Below, piece after piece: positions 16,302 through 25,517 of a DNA stretch of 64,000 bases (its first letter is position 1; each line of letters opens with the position of its first letter). The position numbers and the translations under genes were made by a program. This DNA comes from Blastococcus sp. CPCC 205250 (lineage in GTDB: Bacteria; Actinomycetota; Actinomycetes; Mycobacteriales; Geodermatophilaceae), in the NCBI RefSeq assembly GCF_019799925.1, contig NZ_JABGCG010000015.1, forward strand, positions 1 to 64,000, written 5' to 3'. The notes beneath the pieces are model-generated. The model saw only the letters and a program-made list of their open reading frames with translations, made no database searches and was not told the origin of the DNA.

Positions 16302-17735
16302 ACACCGCCGCTCAGCCCTGCCCGCACGGTGGCGGTGGTGACCCTCGGGTGTGCCCGCAACGAGGTCGACTCCGAGGAGCTGGCCGGCCGGCTGGCCGCC
16401 GACGGGTACACCCTCGTCGAGGACGCCGAGGGTGCCGACGCCGTCCTGGTCAACACCTGCGGGTTCATCGAGACCGCCAAGAAGGACTCGGTCGACGCGA
16501 TCCTCGCCGCCACCGACACCGGCGCGGAGGTGATCGCGGTCGGCTGCATGGCCGAGCGGTACGGCTCAGAGCTGGCCGGCGCGCTGCCCGAGGCCACCGT
16601 CCTGGGCTTCGACGACTACACGGCCATCGGCGACCGGCTCGACGACGTGCTGGCCGGGCGGCCGCTCGTGCCGCACACCCCCCGCGACCGGCGCACGCTC
16701 CTGCCGATCAGCCCGGTCGAGCGGACCGCCGCGGTCGAGGCCGACGACGCCCCCGCGATCCCCGGCCACGCCTGGCTGCAGCGCAAGCGGCTGGCGTCGG
16801 GCCCGTCGGCCGCGCTCAAGCTGGCGTCGGGCTGCGACCGCCGCTGCTCCTTCTGCGCGATCCCCACCTTCCGCGGCGCGTTCGTCTCCCGCCCCCCGGC
16901 CGACGTGCTGGAGGAGGCGCGCTGGCTGGCCGGTCAGGGCGTCAGCGAGCTGGTCCTGGTCAGCGAGAACAACACCTCCTACGGCAAGGACCTCGGCGAC
17001 CTGCGCGCGCTGGAGAAGCTGCTGCCGCAGATCGCCGCCGTCGAGGGCATCGCCCGGATCCGCGTCGCCTACCTCCAGCCGGCCGAGCTGCGGCCGGGAC
17101 TGGTCGAGGTCATCGCCGGGACCGACGGCGTGGCGCCCTACTTCGACCTCTCCTTCCAGCACTCGTCACCCACCCTGCTGCGCCGCATGCGCCGCTTCGG
17201 CGGGACCGAGGACTTCCTGCGCCTGATCGAGCGGGCGCGGGAGCTGGCACCCACGGCGGGCTTCCGCACCAACGTCATCCTGGGCTTCCCCGGGGAGACC
17301 GAGGACGACGTCGCCGAGCTCGAGCGCTTCCTCGTCGAGGGCCGCCTGGACGCGGTCGGCGTGTTCGGCTACTCCGACGAGGAGGGCACCGAGGCGATGG
17401 GCCTGCCCGGGAAGCTGGACCAGCACGAGATCGACGCGCGCGTCCGGCGGATCACCGACCTGGTCGAGGAGCTCACCGCCCAGCGGGCCGAGGACCGCGT
17501 CGGCGAGCGGGTCGAGGTGCTGCTGACCGAGGACCGCTCCGCCGACGAGGGCGCCGGTGTCTGGCTGGGCCATGCCGCCCACCAGGACCCCGACGCGGAC
17601 GGGACGACGACGGTCACCGGCGTCCCCGCGGACGCCGTCGCCGGACAGCTGCTCGTCGCCGAGGTCGTGGGGACCGAGGGCGTCGACCTGGTCGCCACCG
17701 TGGTCGTGCCCGCCCTCGCCGAGGCGGGACGCTGA
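16299..17735 (+). CDS. rimO: Ribosomal protein uS12 methylthiotransferase
   Basis: A 478-residue radical-SAM methylthiotransferase that modifies a conserved aspartate of ribosomal protein S12. The N-terminal UPF0004 domain has Cys in T-L-G-C-A-R-N-E-V-D, V-N-T-C-G-F and V-G-C-M-A-E-R-Y. The radical-SAM motif is C-D-R-R-C-S-F-C (CxxxCxxC), and a TRAM domain closes the protein (G-E-R-V-E-V-L...). The A-R-N-E-V-D-S-E signature separates RimO from MiaB, which is present separately at 43.9 kb. It leads a two-gene operon with pgsA. Confidence 0.95.
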   Translation: MTPPLSPARTVAVVTLGCARNEVDSEELAGRLAADGYTLVEDAEGADAVLVNTCGFIETAKKDSVDAILAATDTGAEVIAVGCMAERYGSELAGALPEATVLGFDDYTAIGDRLDDVLAGRPLVPHTPRDRRTLLPISPVERTAAVEADDAPAIPGHAWLQRKRLASGPSAALKLASGCDRRCSFCAIPTFRGAFVSRPPADVLEEARWLAGQGVSELVLVSENNTSYGKDLGDLRALEKLLPQIAAVEGIARIRVAYLQPAELRPGLVEVIAGTDGVAPYFDLSFQHSSPTLLRRMRRFGGTEDFLRLIERARELAPTAGFRTNVILGFPGETEDDVAELERFLVEGRLDAVGVFGYSDEEGTEAMGLPGKLDQHEIDARVRRITDLVEELTAQRAEDRVGERVEVLLTEDRSADEGAGVWLGHAAHQDPDADGTTTVTGVPADAVAGQLLVAEVVGTEGVDLVATVVVPALAEAGR

Positions 17736-17740
17736 GCGCC

Positions 17741-18412
17741 GTGAGCGACGTGGCCCCCGACCCGGCAGCGACGCCGGTCCAGTCGGTGCGGCTGGTGAAC
17801 GTGCCCAACGCGCTGACGGTCCTGCGGCTGGCCGTGGTGCCGGTGTTCGCGGTGCTGCTGCTCAGTGACGGCGGGGTGGACGAGGCCCAGCGCTACTGGG
17901 CGACGCTCTTCTTCGGCCTGGCGATCATCACCGACCGCTACGACGGGATGATCGCCCGGCGCACCGGCCAGGTGACCGAGTTCGGCAAGCTCGCCGACCC
18001 GATCGCCGACAAGGCGCTCACCGGCACCGCGCTCATCGGGCTGTCGGTGCTGGCGATGCTCCCGTGGTGGGTGACCGTCGCCATCCTGGTCCGCGAGGTC
18101 GGCGTCACCCTGCTGCGCTTCTGGGTCATCCGGCACGGCGTCATCGCCGCCAGCCGCGGTGGCAAGGCCAAGACCGTCGTCCAGTCGCTGGCAATCGCGC
18201 TGTACATCCTCCCGCTGACCGGCCTGCTGGCCTCGGCGCGGTGGTGGGTCATGGCCGTCGCCCTGGTGCTCACCCTGGTCACCGGCCTGGACTACGTGGT
18301 CCGCGCGGTCAGCCTGCGGCGCACCAGCGCCCGGGCGATGCGGGCGGCCGCCGCCCGCCGGGCCGCTGCCGGTGCCGGGGAGCCCGGGGAGCGCACCGAC
18401 ACCGCGGCCTGA
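17741..18412 (+). CDS. pgsA: CDP-diacylglycerol--glycerol-3-phosphate 3-phosphatidyltransferase
   Basis: A 223-residue integral-membrane CDP-alcohol phosphatidyltransferase that makes phosphatidylglycerol phosphate, the precursor of phosphatidylglycerol and cardiolipin. The full signature D-x2-D-G-x2-A-R-x8-G-x3-D-x3-D is present (D-R-Y-D-G-M-I-A-R ... G-K-L-A-D-P-I-A-D). Several hydrophobic helices follow, and the C-terminus is Ala/Arg-rich. It starts 5 nt after the rimO stop. It corresponds in position to mycobacterial pgsA3, upstream of clgR. Start GTG 17741 has only a weak ribosome binding site. Confidence 0.92.
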   Translation: MSDVAPDPAATPVQSVRLVNVPNALTVLRLAVVPVFAVLLLSDGGVDEAQRYWATLFFGLAIITDRYDGMIARRTGQVTEFGKLADPIADKALTGTALIGLSVLAMLPWWVTVAILVREVGVTLLRFWVIRHGVIAASRGGKAKTVVQSLAIALYILPLTGLLASARWWVMAVALVLTLVTGLDYVVRAVSLRRTSARAMRAAAARRAAAGAGEPGERTDTAA

Positions 18413-18451
18413 CGGAGGACCCCGCTCAGGAAGTTCCGGACGGAGCAGGGC

Positions 18452-18469
18452 GTTACGCCGTGAGCGGAC
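18452..18469 (+). promoter_or_regulatory. Candidate ClgR operator upstream of clgR
   Basis: GTTACGCCGTGAGCGGAC fits the ClgR pattern of CGC-N5-GCG flanked by AT-richer ends; outer arms are imperfect (GTTAC versus GGAC). Its centre lies about 60 bp before the transcription start expected from TACCGT (18508-18513), a good place for an activator. It suggests autoregulation. Inferred from motif only. Confidence 0.45.
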
Positions 18470-18507
18470 GGGGCGGGGATGGGCGGACCGCCGTCCCCGG
18501 CGCCGCG

Positions 18508-18513
18508 TACCGT
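18508..18513 (+). promoter_or_regulatory. -10 element of clgR
   Basis: TACCGT, about 60 nt before the ATG. It gives a normal leader of roughly 50 nt that holds the CAGGAGA ribosome binding site. Confidence 0.45.
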
Positions 18514-18572
18514 GGGCGCACGGCTCCCCCCGGGGTGCCGCCGCTCTCGCACAGGCAGGACAGGAGACGGCC

Positions 18573-18974
18573 ATGACGCTGTTGCGCACCCAGCTGGGCA
18601 CCACCCTGCGGGGTCACCGGCTGCGGCAGCGGCGCACCCTGCGCGACGTCTCCGGCGCCGCCCGCGTCAGCCTCGGCTACCTGTCCGAGGTCGAGCGGGG
18701 CCAGAAGGAGGCCTCCTCCGAGCTGCTGGCCTCGATCTGCGACGCCCTGGACCTGGAGCTGGCCGATCTGCTCGCCGAGGTGAGCCTCGAGCTGCGCGGC
18801 GCCGACGGCGACCTGCGCCCCGTCCCGCCGACCGCCGCGGGCGCCCGTCCGGTGGCCGAGGAGTCCGCGGACGCCGCCGAGCCCGCGCTGGCCCTCGTGG
18901 GTGCCGGAGCCGGCCAGGCCGCACCGGCCCGGTCGGCGCTGCGGCACGGCGAGGCGGTCTCGCTCGCCGCTTGA
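18573..18974 (+). CDS. clgR: XRE-family stress regulator ClgR
   Basis: A 133-residue transcriptional regulator. The helix-turn-helix core R-T-L-R-D-V-S-x-A-A-R-V-S-L-G-Y-L-S-E-V-E-R-G-x-K-E-A-S-S-E-L-L is nearly identical to actinobacterial ClgR (mycobacterial Rv2745c), which activates clp protease genes and pspA under envelope stress. The C-terminal ~55 residues are Ala-rich and end A-L-R-H-G-E-A-V-S-L-A-A; an Ala-Ala tail is typical of Clp substrates. The ATG has CAGGAGA nine nt before it. Position after ftsK and pgsA matches mycobacteria, but pspA is not adjacent here. Confidence 0.9.
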   Translation: MTLLRTQLGTTLRGHRLRQRRTLRDVSGAARVSLGYLSEVERGQKEASSELLASICDALDLELADLLAEVSLELRGADGDLRPVPPTAAGARPVAEESADAAEPALALVGAGAGQAAPARSALRHGEAVSLAA

Positions 18975-19041
18975 GCGAGCACCCCGTGGCCGGCCCGGGC
19001 AGGAGCCCTGGGGCGGACCCGGACGACGCCGGGACGGGCGC

Positions 19042-19551
19042 GTGATCCGCCGCCCGATCGTCAGCCGGACGCGCACCGGACTGCTGCGCGGCGCGGCCGT
19101 CGCCTTCGCCGCGAGCGGGCTGCGCGCCACCACCATGCAGTCGATCGCGGCAGCCGCGGGCGTGGCCAAGGCGACCCTGTACAACCACTTCCGCACCAAG
19201 GACGACGTCGTCCGCGCCCTCCTGTCGGCCGAGCTCGACCGGCTGACCGGGGAGGCCGCCGCGCTGGCGCCGGACGAGGCCCTGGTGCTGCTGGCCGACG
19301 CGGTCGCCGACCACCCGGTGCTGCGCACCCTGGCGCGGACCGACCCCGGCGACCTCCTCGCCCTGCTCGGCGCCGACGCCGAGCGGTGGTCGGAGGTGAC
19401 CGGCACCCTCGCGGCGGTGCTGCGGACCGGGCCCGACACCGCCGAGACGGTCGGCCGCTGGCTGCTCGGCCTGGTGTCCCAGCCCGCCGACCCGCCCGCC
19501 CGCCGCCGGCAGGCGCGCGGCCTGGCGGTCCTCCTGGCGCCACCGGCCTGA
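19042..19551 (+). CDS. TetR family transcriptional regulator
   Basis: A 169-residue repressor. The N-terminal helix-turn-helix is clear: A-A-V-A-F-A-A-S-G-L-R-A-T-T-M-Q-S-I-A-A-A-A-G-V-A-K-A-T-L-Y-N-H-F-R-T-K-D-D-V. The C-terminal ligand domain is short and not assignable. The GTG start gives the usual ~15-residue lead-in before the HTH. It lies between clgR and the DUF4032 gene on the same strand. Possible targets are the kinase-like gene or the trehalose importer downstream. I found no clear palindrome to prove it. Confidence 0.85.
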   Translation: MIRRPIVSRTRTGLLRGAAVAFAASGLRATTMQSIAAAAGVAKATLYNHFRTKDDVVRALLSAELDRLTGEAAALAPDEALVLLADAVADHPVLRTLARTDPGDLLALLGADAERWSEVTGTLAAVLRTGPDTAETVGRWLLGLVSQPADPPARRRQARGLAVLLAPPA

Positions 19552-19649
19552 ACCGGCCGCCGGTCGACGCTGGGACGTCGGCCGTGCCAAGGTGGGCTCC
19601 CCGCCGCGCCGCACCGGAGCGGCCGGCGCGCCCGGACCCGGAGCACGCG

Positions 19650-20879
19650 TTGCGGTATCTCTTCCGACCCCCGGCCACCGACGGTGCCGCCCTCCTGTCG
19701 CTGCCCTGGGACCAGCCGCTCGAGGAGTGGGACCCCGAGCTGACCCTCGACGTGCCGCAGCGCGGCATCTCCCGGCACGTCGTCCGCTTCGTCGCCGCCG
19801 AGGGCCACGTGTACGCGCTCAAGGAGATCGCCGAGCGGCTCGCGCGGCACGAGTACGCGCTGCTGACCCAGTTCGAGGCGGAGGGGCTGCCGGCCGTAGC
19901 CGTGCTCGGCATCTGCGTGGACCGGCCGCACGACCAGCAGGCCGTCCTGGTCACCCGGTACCTCGAGTACTCGATGTCCTACCGGTACCTGTTCTCCCGC
20001 CCGACCGGTGACCACTCCGCCGAGCAGCTGCTGGACACGATGGTCGTGCTGCTCGTGCGGCTGCACCTGGCCGGCATCTTCTGGGGCGACTGCTCGCTGT
20101 CCAACACCCTCTTCCGGCTCGACGCGGGCACGCTGTCGGCCTACCTGGTCGACGCCGAGACCGTCGACCGGCAGCCCTCCCTCTCGGCCGGCCGCCGCCT
20201 CTACGACGTGGAGCTGGCCCGCGAGCGCGTCGGTGCCGAGCTGATGGACCTGCAGTTCGGTGGGCTGCTGCCCGACGGCATCGACCCGATCGCGGTCTCG
20301 GAGAGCCTCCCGCAGCGCTACGCCGCGCTCTGGGAGGAGGTCACCCGCGAGGAGGTCTTCTCCCGCGGTGAGCAGCGCTACCGCGTCGCCGAGCGGCTCC
20401 AGCGGCTCAACGACCTCGGCTTCGACGTCGGGGAGGTGGAGCTGCTGGACACCGCGGACGGCGTGCGGCTGCGGGTGGAGACCCGGGTCTCCGAGCCCGG
20501 CGGCAACCGGCGCGAACTGTTCCGGCTGACCGGCCTGGAGGTGCAGGAGCGCCAGGCGCGGCGGCTGCTCAACGACATCCGTGCCTTCCGCGCCTACCTC
20601 GAGCAGAAGACCGGCGGCCCGGTGCCCGACACCGTCGCCGCGCACCGCTGGCTGGCCGAGGTCTACCAGCCGGTCGTCGACGCCATCCCGCCGGATCTGG
20701 CCGGCCGGCTGGCGCCGGCCGAGGTCTTCCACGAGGTGCTCGAGCACCGCTGGTTCCTGTCCGAGAGCGCCGGCCGGGACGTCGGGACGACGCGGGCGGC
20801 GAGGTCCTACTTCACGACCGTGCTGCCGCGGACGCCGGAGGAGCTGACCACGCCGTCGGTCATCGTGAACCGGCCCTGA
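19650..20879 (+). CDS. DUF4032 domain, protein-kinase-like protein
   Basis: About 409 residues matching the DUF4032/lipopolysaccharide-kinase-like group found in actinobacteria. Seen: L-R-Y-L-F-R-P at the start, V-Y-A-L-K-E-I-A-E-R as a possible nucleotide-binding Lys/Glu pair, a catalytic-loop-like H-L-A-G-I-F-W-G-D-C-S-L-S-N-T-L-F, and Y-L-V-D-A-E-T as the metal-binding Asp. It looks kinase-like, but substrate and activity are unknown. The family N-terminus fits TTG 19650 (GGAG just upstream); GTG 19584 would add 22 residues. It follows the TetR gene and precedes the sugar importer. Confidence 0.75.
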   Translation: MRYLFRPPATDGAALLSLPWDQPLEEWDPELTLDVPQRGISRHVVRFVAAEGHVYALKEIAERLARHEYALLTQFEAEGLPAVAVLGICVDRPHDQQAVLVTRYLEYSMSYRYLFSRPTGDHSAEQLLDTMVVLLVRLHLAGIFWGDCSLSNTLFRLDAGTLSAYLVDAETVDRQPSLSAGRRLYDVELARERVGAELMDLQFGGLLPDGIDPIAVSESLPQRYAALWEEVTREEVFSRGEQRYRVAERLQRLNDLGFDVGEVELLDTADGVRLRVETRVSEPGGNRRELFRLTGLEVQERQARRLLNDIRAFRAYLEQKTGGPVPDTVAAHRWLAEVYQPVVDAIPPDLAGRLAPAEVFHEVLEHRWFLSESAGRDVGTTRAARSYFTTVLPRTPEELTTPSVIVNRP

Positions 20880-20996
20880 CCACCGGGGATGGGTCCAGTC
20901 ACGGCCGGGTGACGACCGAGTTGCGGGCCGCTGTGAGCCGGGCCACGGTACGGGGACGGTGATCGTCGGAGCTCGCCGGAACGGAGGCGGTGTCGG

Positions 20997-22295
20997 GTGT
21001 CCAACCGGAGACGTAGAGGCCTGGGTGGTGGGGCGGCGGCGTTGGTGCTGGCGTCCACGCTGGCCGCGTGCGGCGGGGACGACGGTGGTCCACCGACGCT
21101 CACGTGGTACACCAACCCCGACTCGGGCGGCCAGGCCGAGATCGCGTCGCGGTGCACGGACGCCGCCGAGGGGCGCTACCAGATCAACACGGCGGTGCTC
21201 CCGCGCGATGCCGCGGGTCAGCGCGAGCAGCTGGTCCGCCGGCTGGCCGCCGAGGACGCCTCGATCGACATCATGAGCCTCGACCCGCCGTTCATCCCCG
21301 AGTTCGCCCAGGCCGGCTTCCTCGCCCCGGTCCCCGAGGACCTCGCCGACCGGGTCACCGAGGGCGTCGTGGAGAGCGCCATCGAGGGCTCGACCTGGGA
21401 CGACGAGATCGTCGCCGTCCCGTTCTGGGCCAACACGCAGGTGCTGTGGTTCCGCAAGTCGGTGGCCGAGGCCGCGGGGCTGGACATGACCCAGCCGGTC
21501 ACCTGGGACCAGATCATCGAGGCGGCACAGAGCCAGGACGTGCTCATCGGCGCCCAGGGCGCCCGCGCGGAGTCCCTCACCGTCTGGTTCAACGCGCTCA
21601 TCGAGTCCGCGGGCGGCTCCATCATCGAGGAGAACGCCGACGACCCGGAGGACGTCGTCCTGGGTCTGGAGAGCGACGCCGGCCGGCGCGCCGTCGAGGT
21701 CATGCGCGCGGTGGCCGACTCCGGTCAGGTCAGCTCGGCGTTCTCCACCGAGAACGAGGACGCCTCCGCCACCGGCTTCGAGGGCGACCGCGGCGGCTTC
21801 CAGGTCAACTACCCGTTCGTCTACCCCCGCGGCGTGGCGGCGGCGGAGGCCGGGACCCTGGACCCGTCGGTGCCCGAGGACTACGACGCGGCCGTCTACC
21901 CCCGGGTCGACCCGGACACCCCGGCGGCCCCGCCGTACGGCGGCATCAACCTCGGCATCGGCGCGTACAGCGCGAACGTGGACCTCGCCTTCGAGGCCGC
22001 CGAGTGCATCGTCAGCGAGGAGAACCAGGCGTACTACTTCGTCTCCAACGGCAACCCGGCCTCGCTGGCGTCGGTCTACGACGACCCCGAGGTGCTCGAG
22101 GCCTTCCCGCAGGCCCCGGTCATCCGGGAGTCGCTGGAGCTGGCCGCACCGCGGCCCCAGACCCCGTACTACAGCGAGGTCTCGGGCGGGCTGCAGCGTG
22201 AGTACCACCCGCCGTCGTCGGTGGACCCGCAGTCGACCCCGGAGGCGGCCACCTCGCTCATCACCGCCGTCCTGGCAGGAGACCAGCTGCTATGA
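20997..22295 (+). CDS. lpqY: Trehalose-type ABC transporter, substrate-binding lipoprotein
   Basis: A 432-residue extracellular solute-binding protein (family 1). Signal peptide with lipobox L-A-A-C (Cys25 approx.), then L-T-W-Y-T-N-P-D, D-I-M-S-L-D-P-P-F, V-P-F-W-A-N-T-Q-V-L-W-F and S-N-G-N-P-A-S at the hinge end. Its downstream permeases and ATPase closely resemble mycobacterial SugA, SugB and SugC, whose binding protein LpqY takes up trehalose, so trehalose is the likely substrate. The symbol is assigned by context. GTG start with GGAGG ten nt upstream. Its stop overlaps the sugA start (ATGA). Confidence 0.85.
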   Translation: MSNRRRRGLGGGAAALVLASTLAACGGDDGGPPTLTWYTNPDSGGQAEIASRCTDAAEGRYQINTAVLPRDAAGQREQLVRRLAAEDASIDIMSLDPPFIPEFAQAGFLAPVPEDLADRVTEGVVESAIEGSTWDDEIVAVPFWANTQVLWFRKSVAEAAGLDMTQPVTWDQIIEAAQSQDVLIGAQGARAESLTVWFNALIESAGGSIIEENADDPEDVVLGLESDAGRRAVEVMRAVADSGQVSSAFSTENEDASATGFEGDRGGFQVNYPFVYPRGVAAAEAGTLDPSVPEDYDAAVYPRVDPDTPAAPPYGGINLGIGAYSANVDLAFEAAECIVSEENQAYYFVSNGNPASLASVYDDPEVLEAFPQAPVIRESLELAAPRPQTPYYSEVSGGLQREYHPPSSVDPQSTPEAATSLITAVLAGDQLL

Positions 22296-23254
22296 CCCAG
22301 ACGACCCTCCCCCCGGTGGAGAAGACCCAACCCGTCTCCGCCCCGCACGGCACGATCAGCGACCGCTCCCGGGCCGAGCGCAAGCTCGGCTGGCTGCTCG
22401 CCGGCCCGGCGTTCCTCGTGATGCTCGCCGTCACCGCGTACCCGATCCTGCAGGCGGTCTACGAGTCGCTGTTCTCCTACCGGCTCACCGACCCGGACAA
22501 CCGGTCGTTCAACGGCCTGGCCAACTACTGGGTGGTCCTCAGCGACAGCCTGTGGTGGACCTCCCTCGGCGTCACCATGCTCATCACGGTCATCACCGTC
22601 GCGGTCGAGCTGGTCCTCGGGTTCGCGCTCGCGATGGTCATGGCCAAGGCGCTGAAGTCGATCCGGCCGGTCGTGCGAGCGGCGATCCTCATCCCCTACG
22701 CCGTCATCACCGTGGTGTCGGCCTTCGCGTGGCAGTTCGCCTTCGACATCAACACCGGCTTCGTCAACAGCTGGTTCGCCTGGCTACCGGGGGTGTCGGG
22801 CGACACCGACTGGTTCGGCGGGCAGGGGACGTCGCTGTTCGTCATCTGCCTCGCCGAGATCTGGAAGACGACGCCGTTCATCTCGCTGCTCCTGCTGGCC
22901 GGGCTCGCCCAGGTGCCCGAGGTGCTGCAGGAGGCCGCGAAGGTCGACGGCGCCACGTGGTGGCAGCGGCTGTGGAAGGTGACGCTGCCGAACATGAAGG
23001 CGGCGATCATGGTCGCCCTGCTCTTCCGCACCCTCGACGCGTTCCGCGTCTTCGACAGCATCTTCATCATGACGAACGGCGCCAACAACACCGAGTCGGT
23101 GTCGTTCCTCGCCTACCGGCAGACCATCTCCCGGCTGGAGATCGGCCTCGGTTCGGCCGTCTCGGTGCTGTTGTTCCTCTGCGTGGTGCTGCTCGCCGCG
23201 ATGTTCATCAAGGGCTTCAAGGTCGATCTGGCGTCCGCGAGGGGTGAGGGCTGA
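22292..23254 (+). CDS. sugA: Trehalose-type ABC transporter permease SugA
   Basis: A 320-residue inner-membrane permease with six predicted helices and the coupling-loop EAA motif E-A-A-K-V-D-G-A-x-W-W-Q-R-L-W-K-V-T-L-P-N-M. The segment L-F-R-T-L-D-A-F-R-V-F-D-S-I with N-N-T-E-S-V-S-F-L-A-Y and G-L-G-S-A-V-S-V-L matches mycobacterial SugA closely. It overlaps lpqY by 4 bp and sugB by one base (TGATG), so the four genes form one tightly coupled operon. Confidence 0.88.
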   Translation: MTQTTLPPVEKTQPVSAPHGTISDRSRAERKLGWLLAGPAFLVMLAVTAYPILQAVYESLFSYRLTDPDNRSFNGLANYWVVLSDSLWWTSLGVTMLITVITVAVELVLGFALAMVMAKALKSIRPVVRAAILIPYAVITVVSAFAWQFAFDINTGFVNSWFAWLPGVSGDTDWFGGQGTSLFVICLAEIWKTTPFISLLLLAGLAQVPEVLQEAAKVDGATWWQRLWKVTLPNMKAAIMVALLFRTLDAFRVFDSIFIMTNGANNTESVSFLAYRQTISRLEIGLGSAVSVLLFLCVVLLAAMFIKGFKVDLASARGEG

Positions 23255-24087
23255 TGTCGCGCAAGGAGAAGACCTGGTGGTGGATCGGCGGGGTCGCGAT
23301 CCTCGTCTACTGCCTGTTCCCCATCGCCTGGATCGTCTCGGTGTCGCTCAAGGCGCCGTCGGACCTGGCCAGCGGCGGGTTCCTGCCGAACAACGCCACC
23401 TTCGACAACTACAGCCAGATCCTCACCGGTGACGCCAGCGACCTGTTCCTGCCGGCACTGCGCAACAGCTTCGGCATCTGCCTCATCGCGACGGCGATCT
23501 CCTGCCTGCTCGCGATGTTCGCCGCCTACGCGATCGCGCGGCTGGACTTCCCCGGCAAGAAGCTGATCCTGTCGACCGCGCTGGTCGTGGCGATCTTCCC
23601 GGTCATCTCGATCGTCACGCCGCTGTTCAACGTCTGGCGGCAGATCGGGCTGTACGACACCTGGCCCGGGCTGATCATCCCGTACCTGTCGCTGACGCTG
23701 CCGATCTCCATCTGGACCATGTCGGCCTTCTTCCGCGAGATCCCCTGGGAGATGGAGCAGGCGGCCCAGGTCGACGGCGCCACCACCTGGCAGGCGTTCC
23801 GGAAGGTGATCGTGCCGCTGGCCGCACCCGGCGTGTTCACCACGGCGATCATCGCCTTCTTCATCGCCTGGAACGACTTCGTGTACGGCATCTCGCTGAC
23901 CTCGACCAGCGCCGCCCGCCCGGTGCCCGCGGCGCTCGGCCTGTTCTCCGGTGCCTCGCAGTTCGAGGACCCGACCGGTGCGATCGCCGCGGCCGCGGTC
24001 ATCGTGACCATCCCGGTCGTCGTCCTGGTCCTGCTCTTCCAGCGGCGGATCGTCGCCGGCCTCACCAACGGCGCGGTCAAGGGGTGA
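23254..24087 (+). CDS. sugB: Trehalose-type ABC transporter permease SugB
   Basis: A 277-residue second permease of the importer, six helices, EAA motif Q-A-A-Q-V-D-G-A-T-T-W-Q-A-F-R-K-V-I-V-P. It has the SugB landmarks A-Y-A-I-A-R-L-D-F-P-G-K-K-L, Y-D-T-W-P-G-L-I-I-P-Y and the C-terminus F-Q-R-R-I-V-A-G-L-T-N-G-A-V-K-G. It pairs with SugA to form the channel. The ATG overlaps the sugA stop by one base. Confidence 0.88.
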   Translation: MSRKEKTWWWIGGVAILVYCLFPIAWIVSVSLKAPSDLASGGFLPNNATFDNYSQILTGDASDLFLPALRNSFGICLIATAISCLLAMFAAYAIARLDFPGKKLILSTALVVAIFPVISIVTPLFNVWRQIGLYDTWPGLIIPYLSLTLPISIWTMSAFFREIPWEMEQAAQVDGATTWQAFRKVIVPLAAPGVFTTAIIAFFIAWNDFVYGISLTSTSAARPVPAALGLFSGASQFEDPTGAIAAAAVIVTIPVVVLVLLFQRRIVAGLTNGAVKG

Positions 24088-24151
24088 CGCGCGCCGTGTC
24101 GTCCACAGCACAGCCCCCCACCCCACCGACCTCCCGAGGGGACGAGAACTG

Positions 24152-25474
<1,323 letters not shown>

Positions 25475-25482
25475 GCGGGGGT

Positions 25483-25517
25483 CCGCGGCCGGCCCGCCTC
25501 AGGCGGGCCGGCCGCGG
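25483..25517. terminator. Bidirectional terminator, loop is a stop codon
   Basis: Perfect 16-bp arms (25483-25498 with 25502-25517, CCGCGGCCGGCCCGCC) around the loop TCA. The loop is exactly the stop codon of the leftward pfkB-type gene. It separates sugC from that gene. Confidence 0.8.

Noticed and set aside
18453..22208. A 1251-codon open frame on the minus strand
   Set aside because: It runs antisense to clgR, TetR, DUF4032 and lpqY. The protein is Arg/Gly/Val low-complexity without domains. Long empty frames are expected at this GC content.
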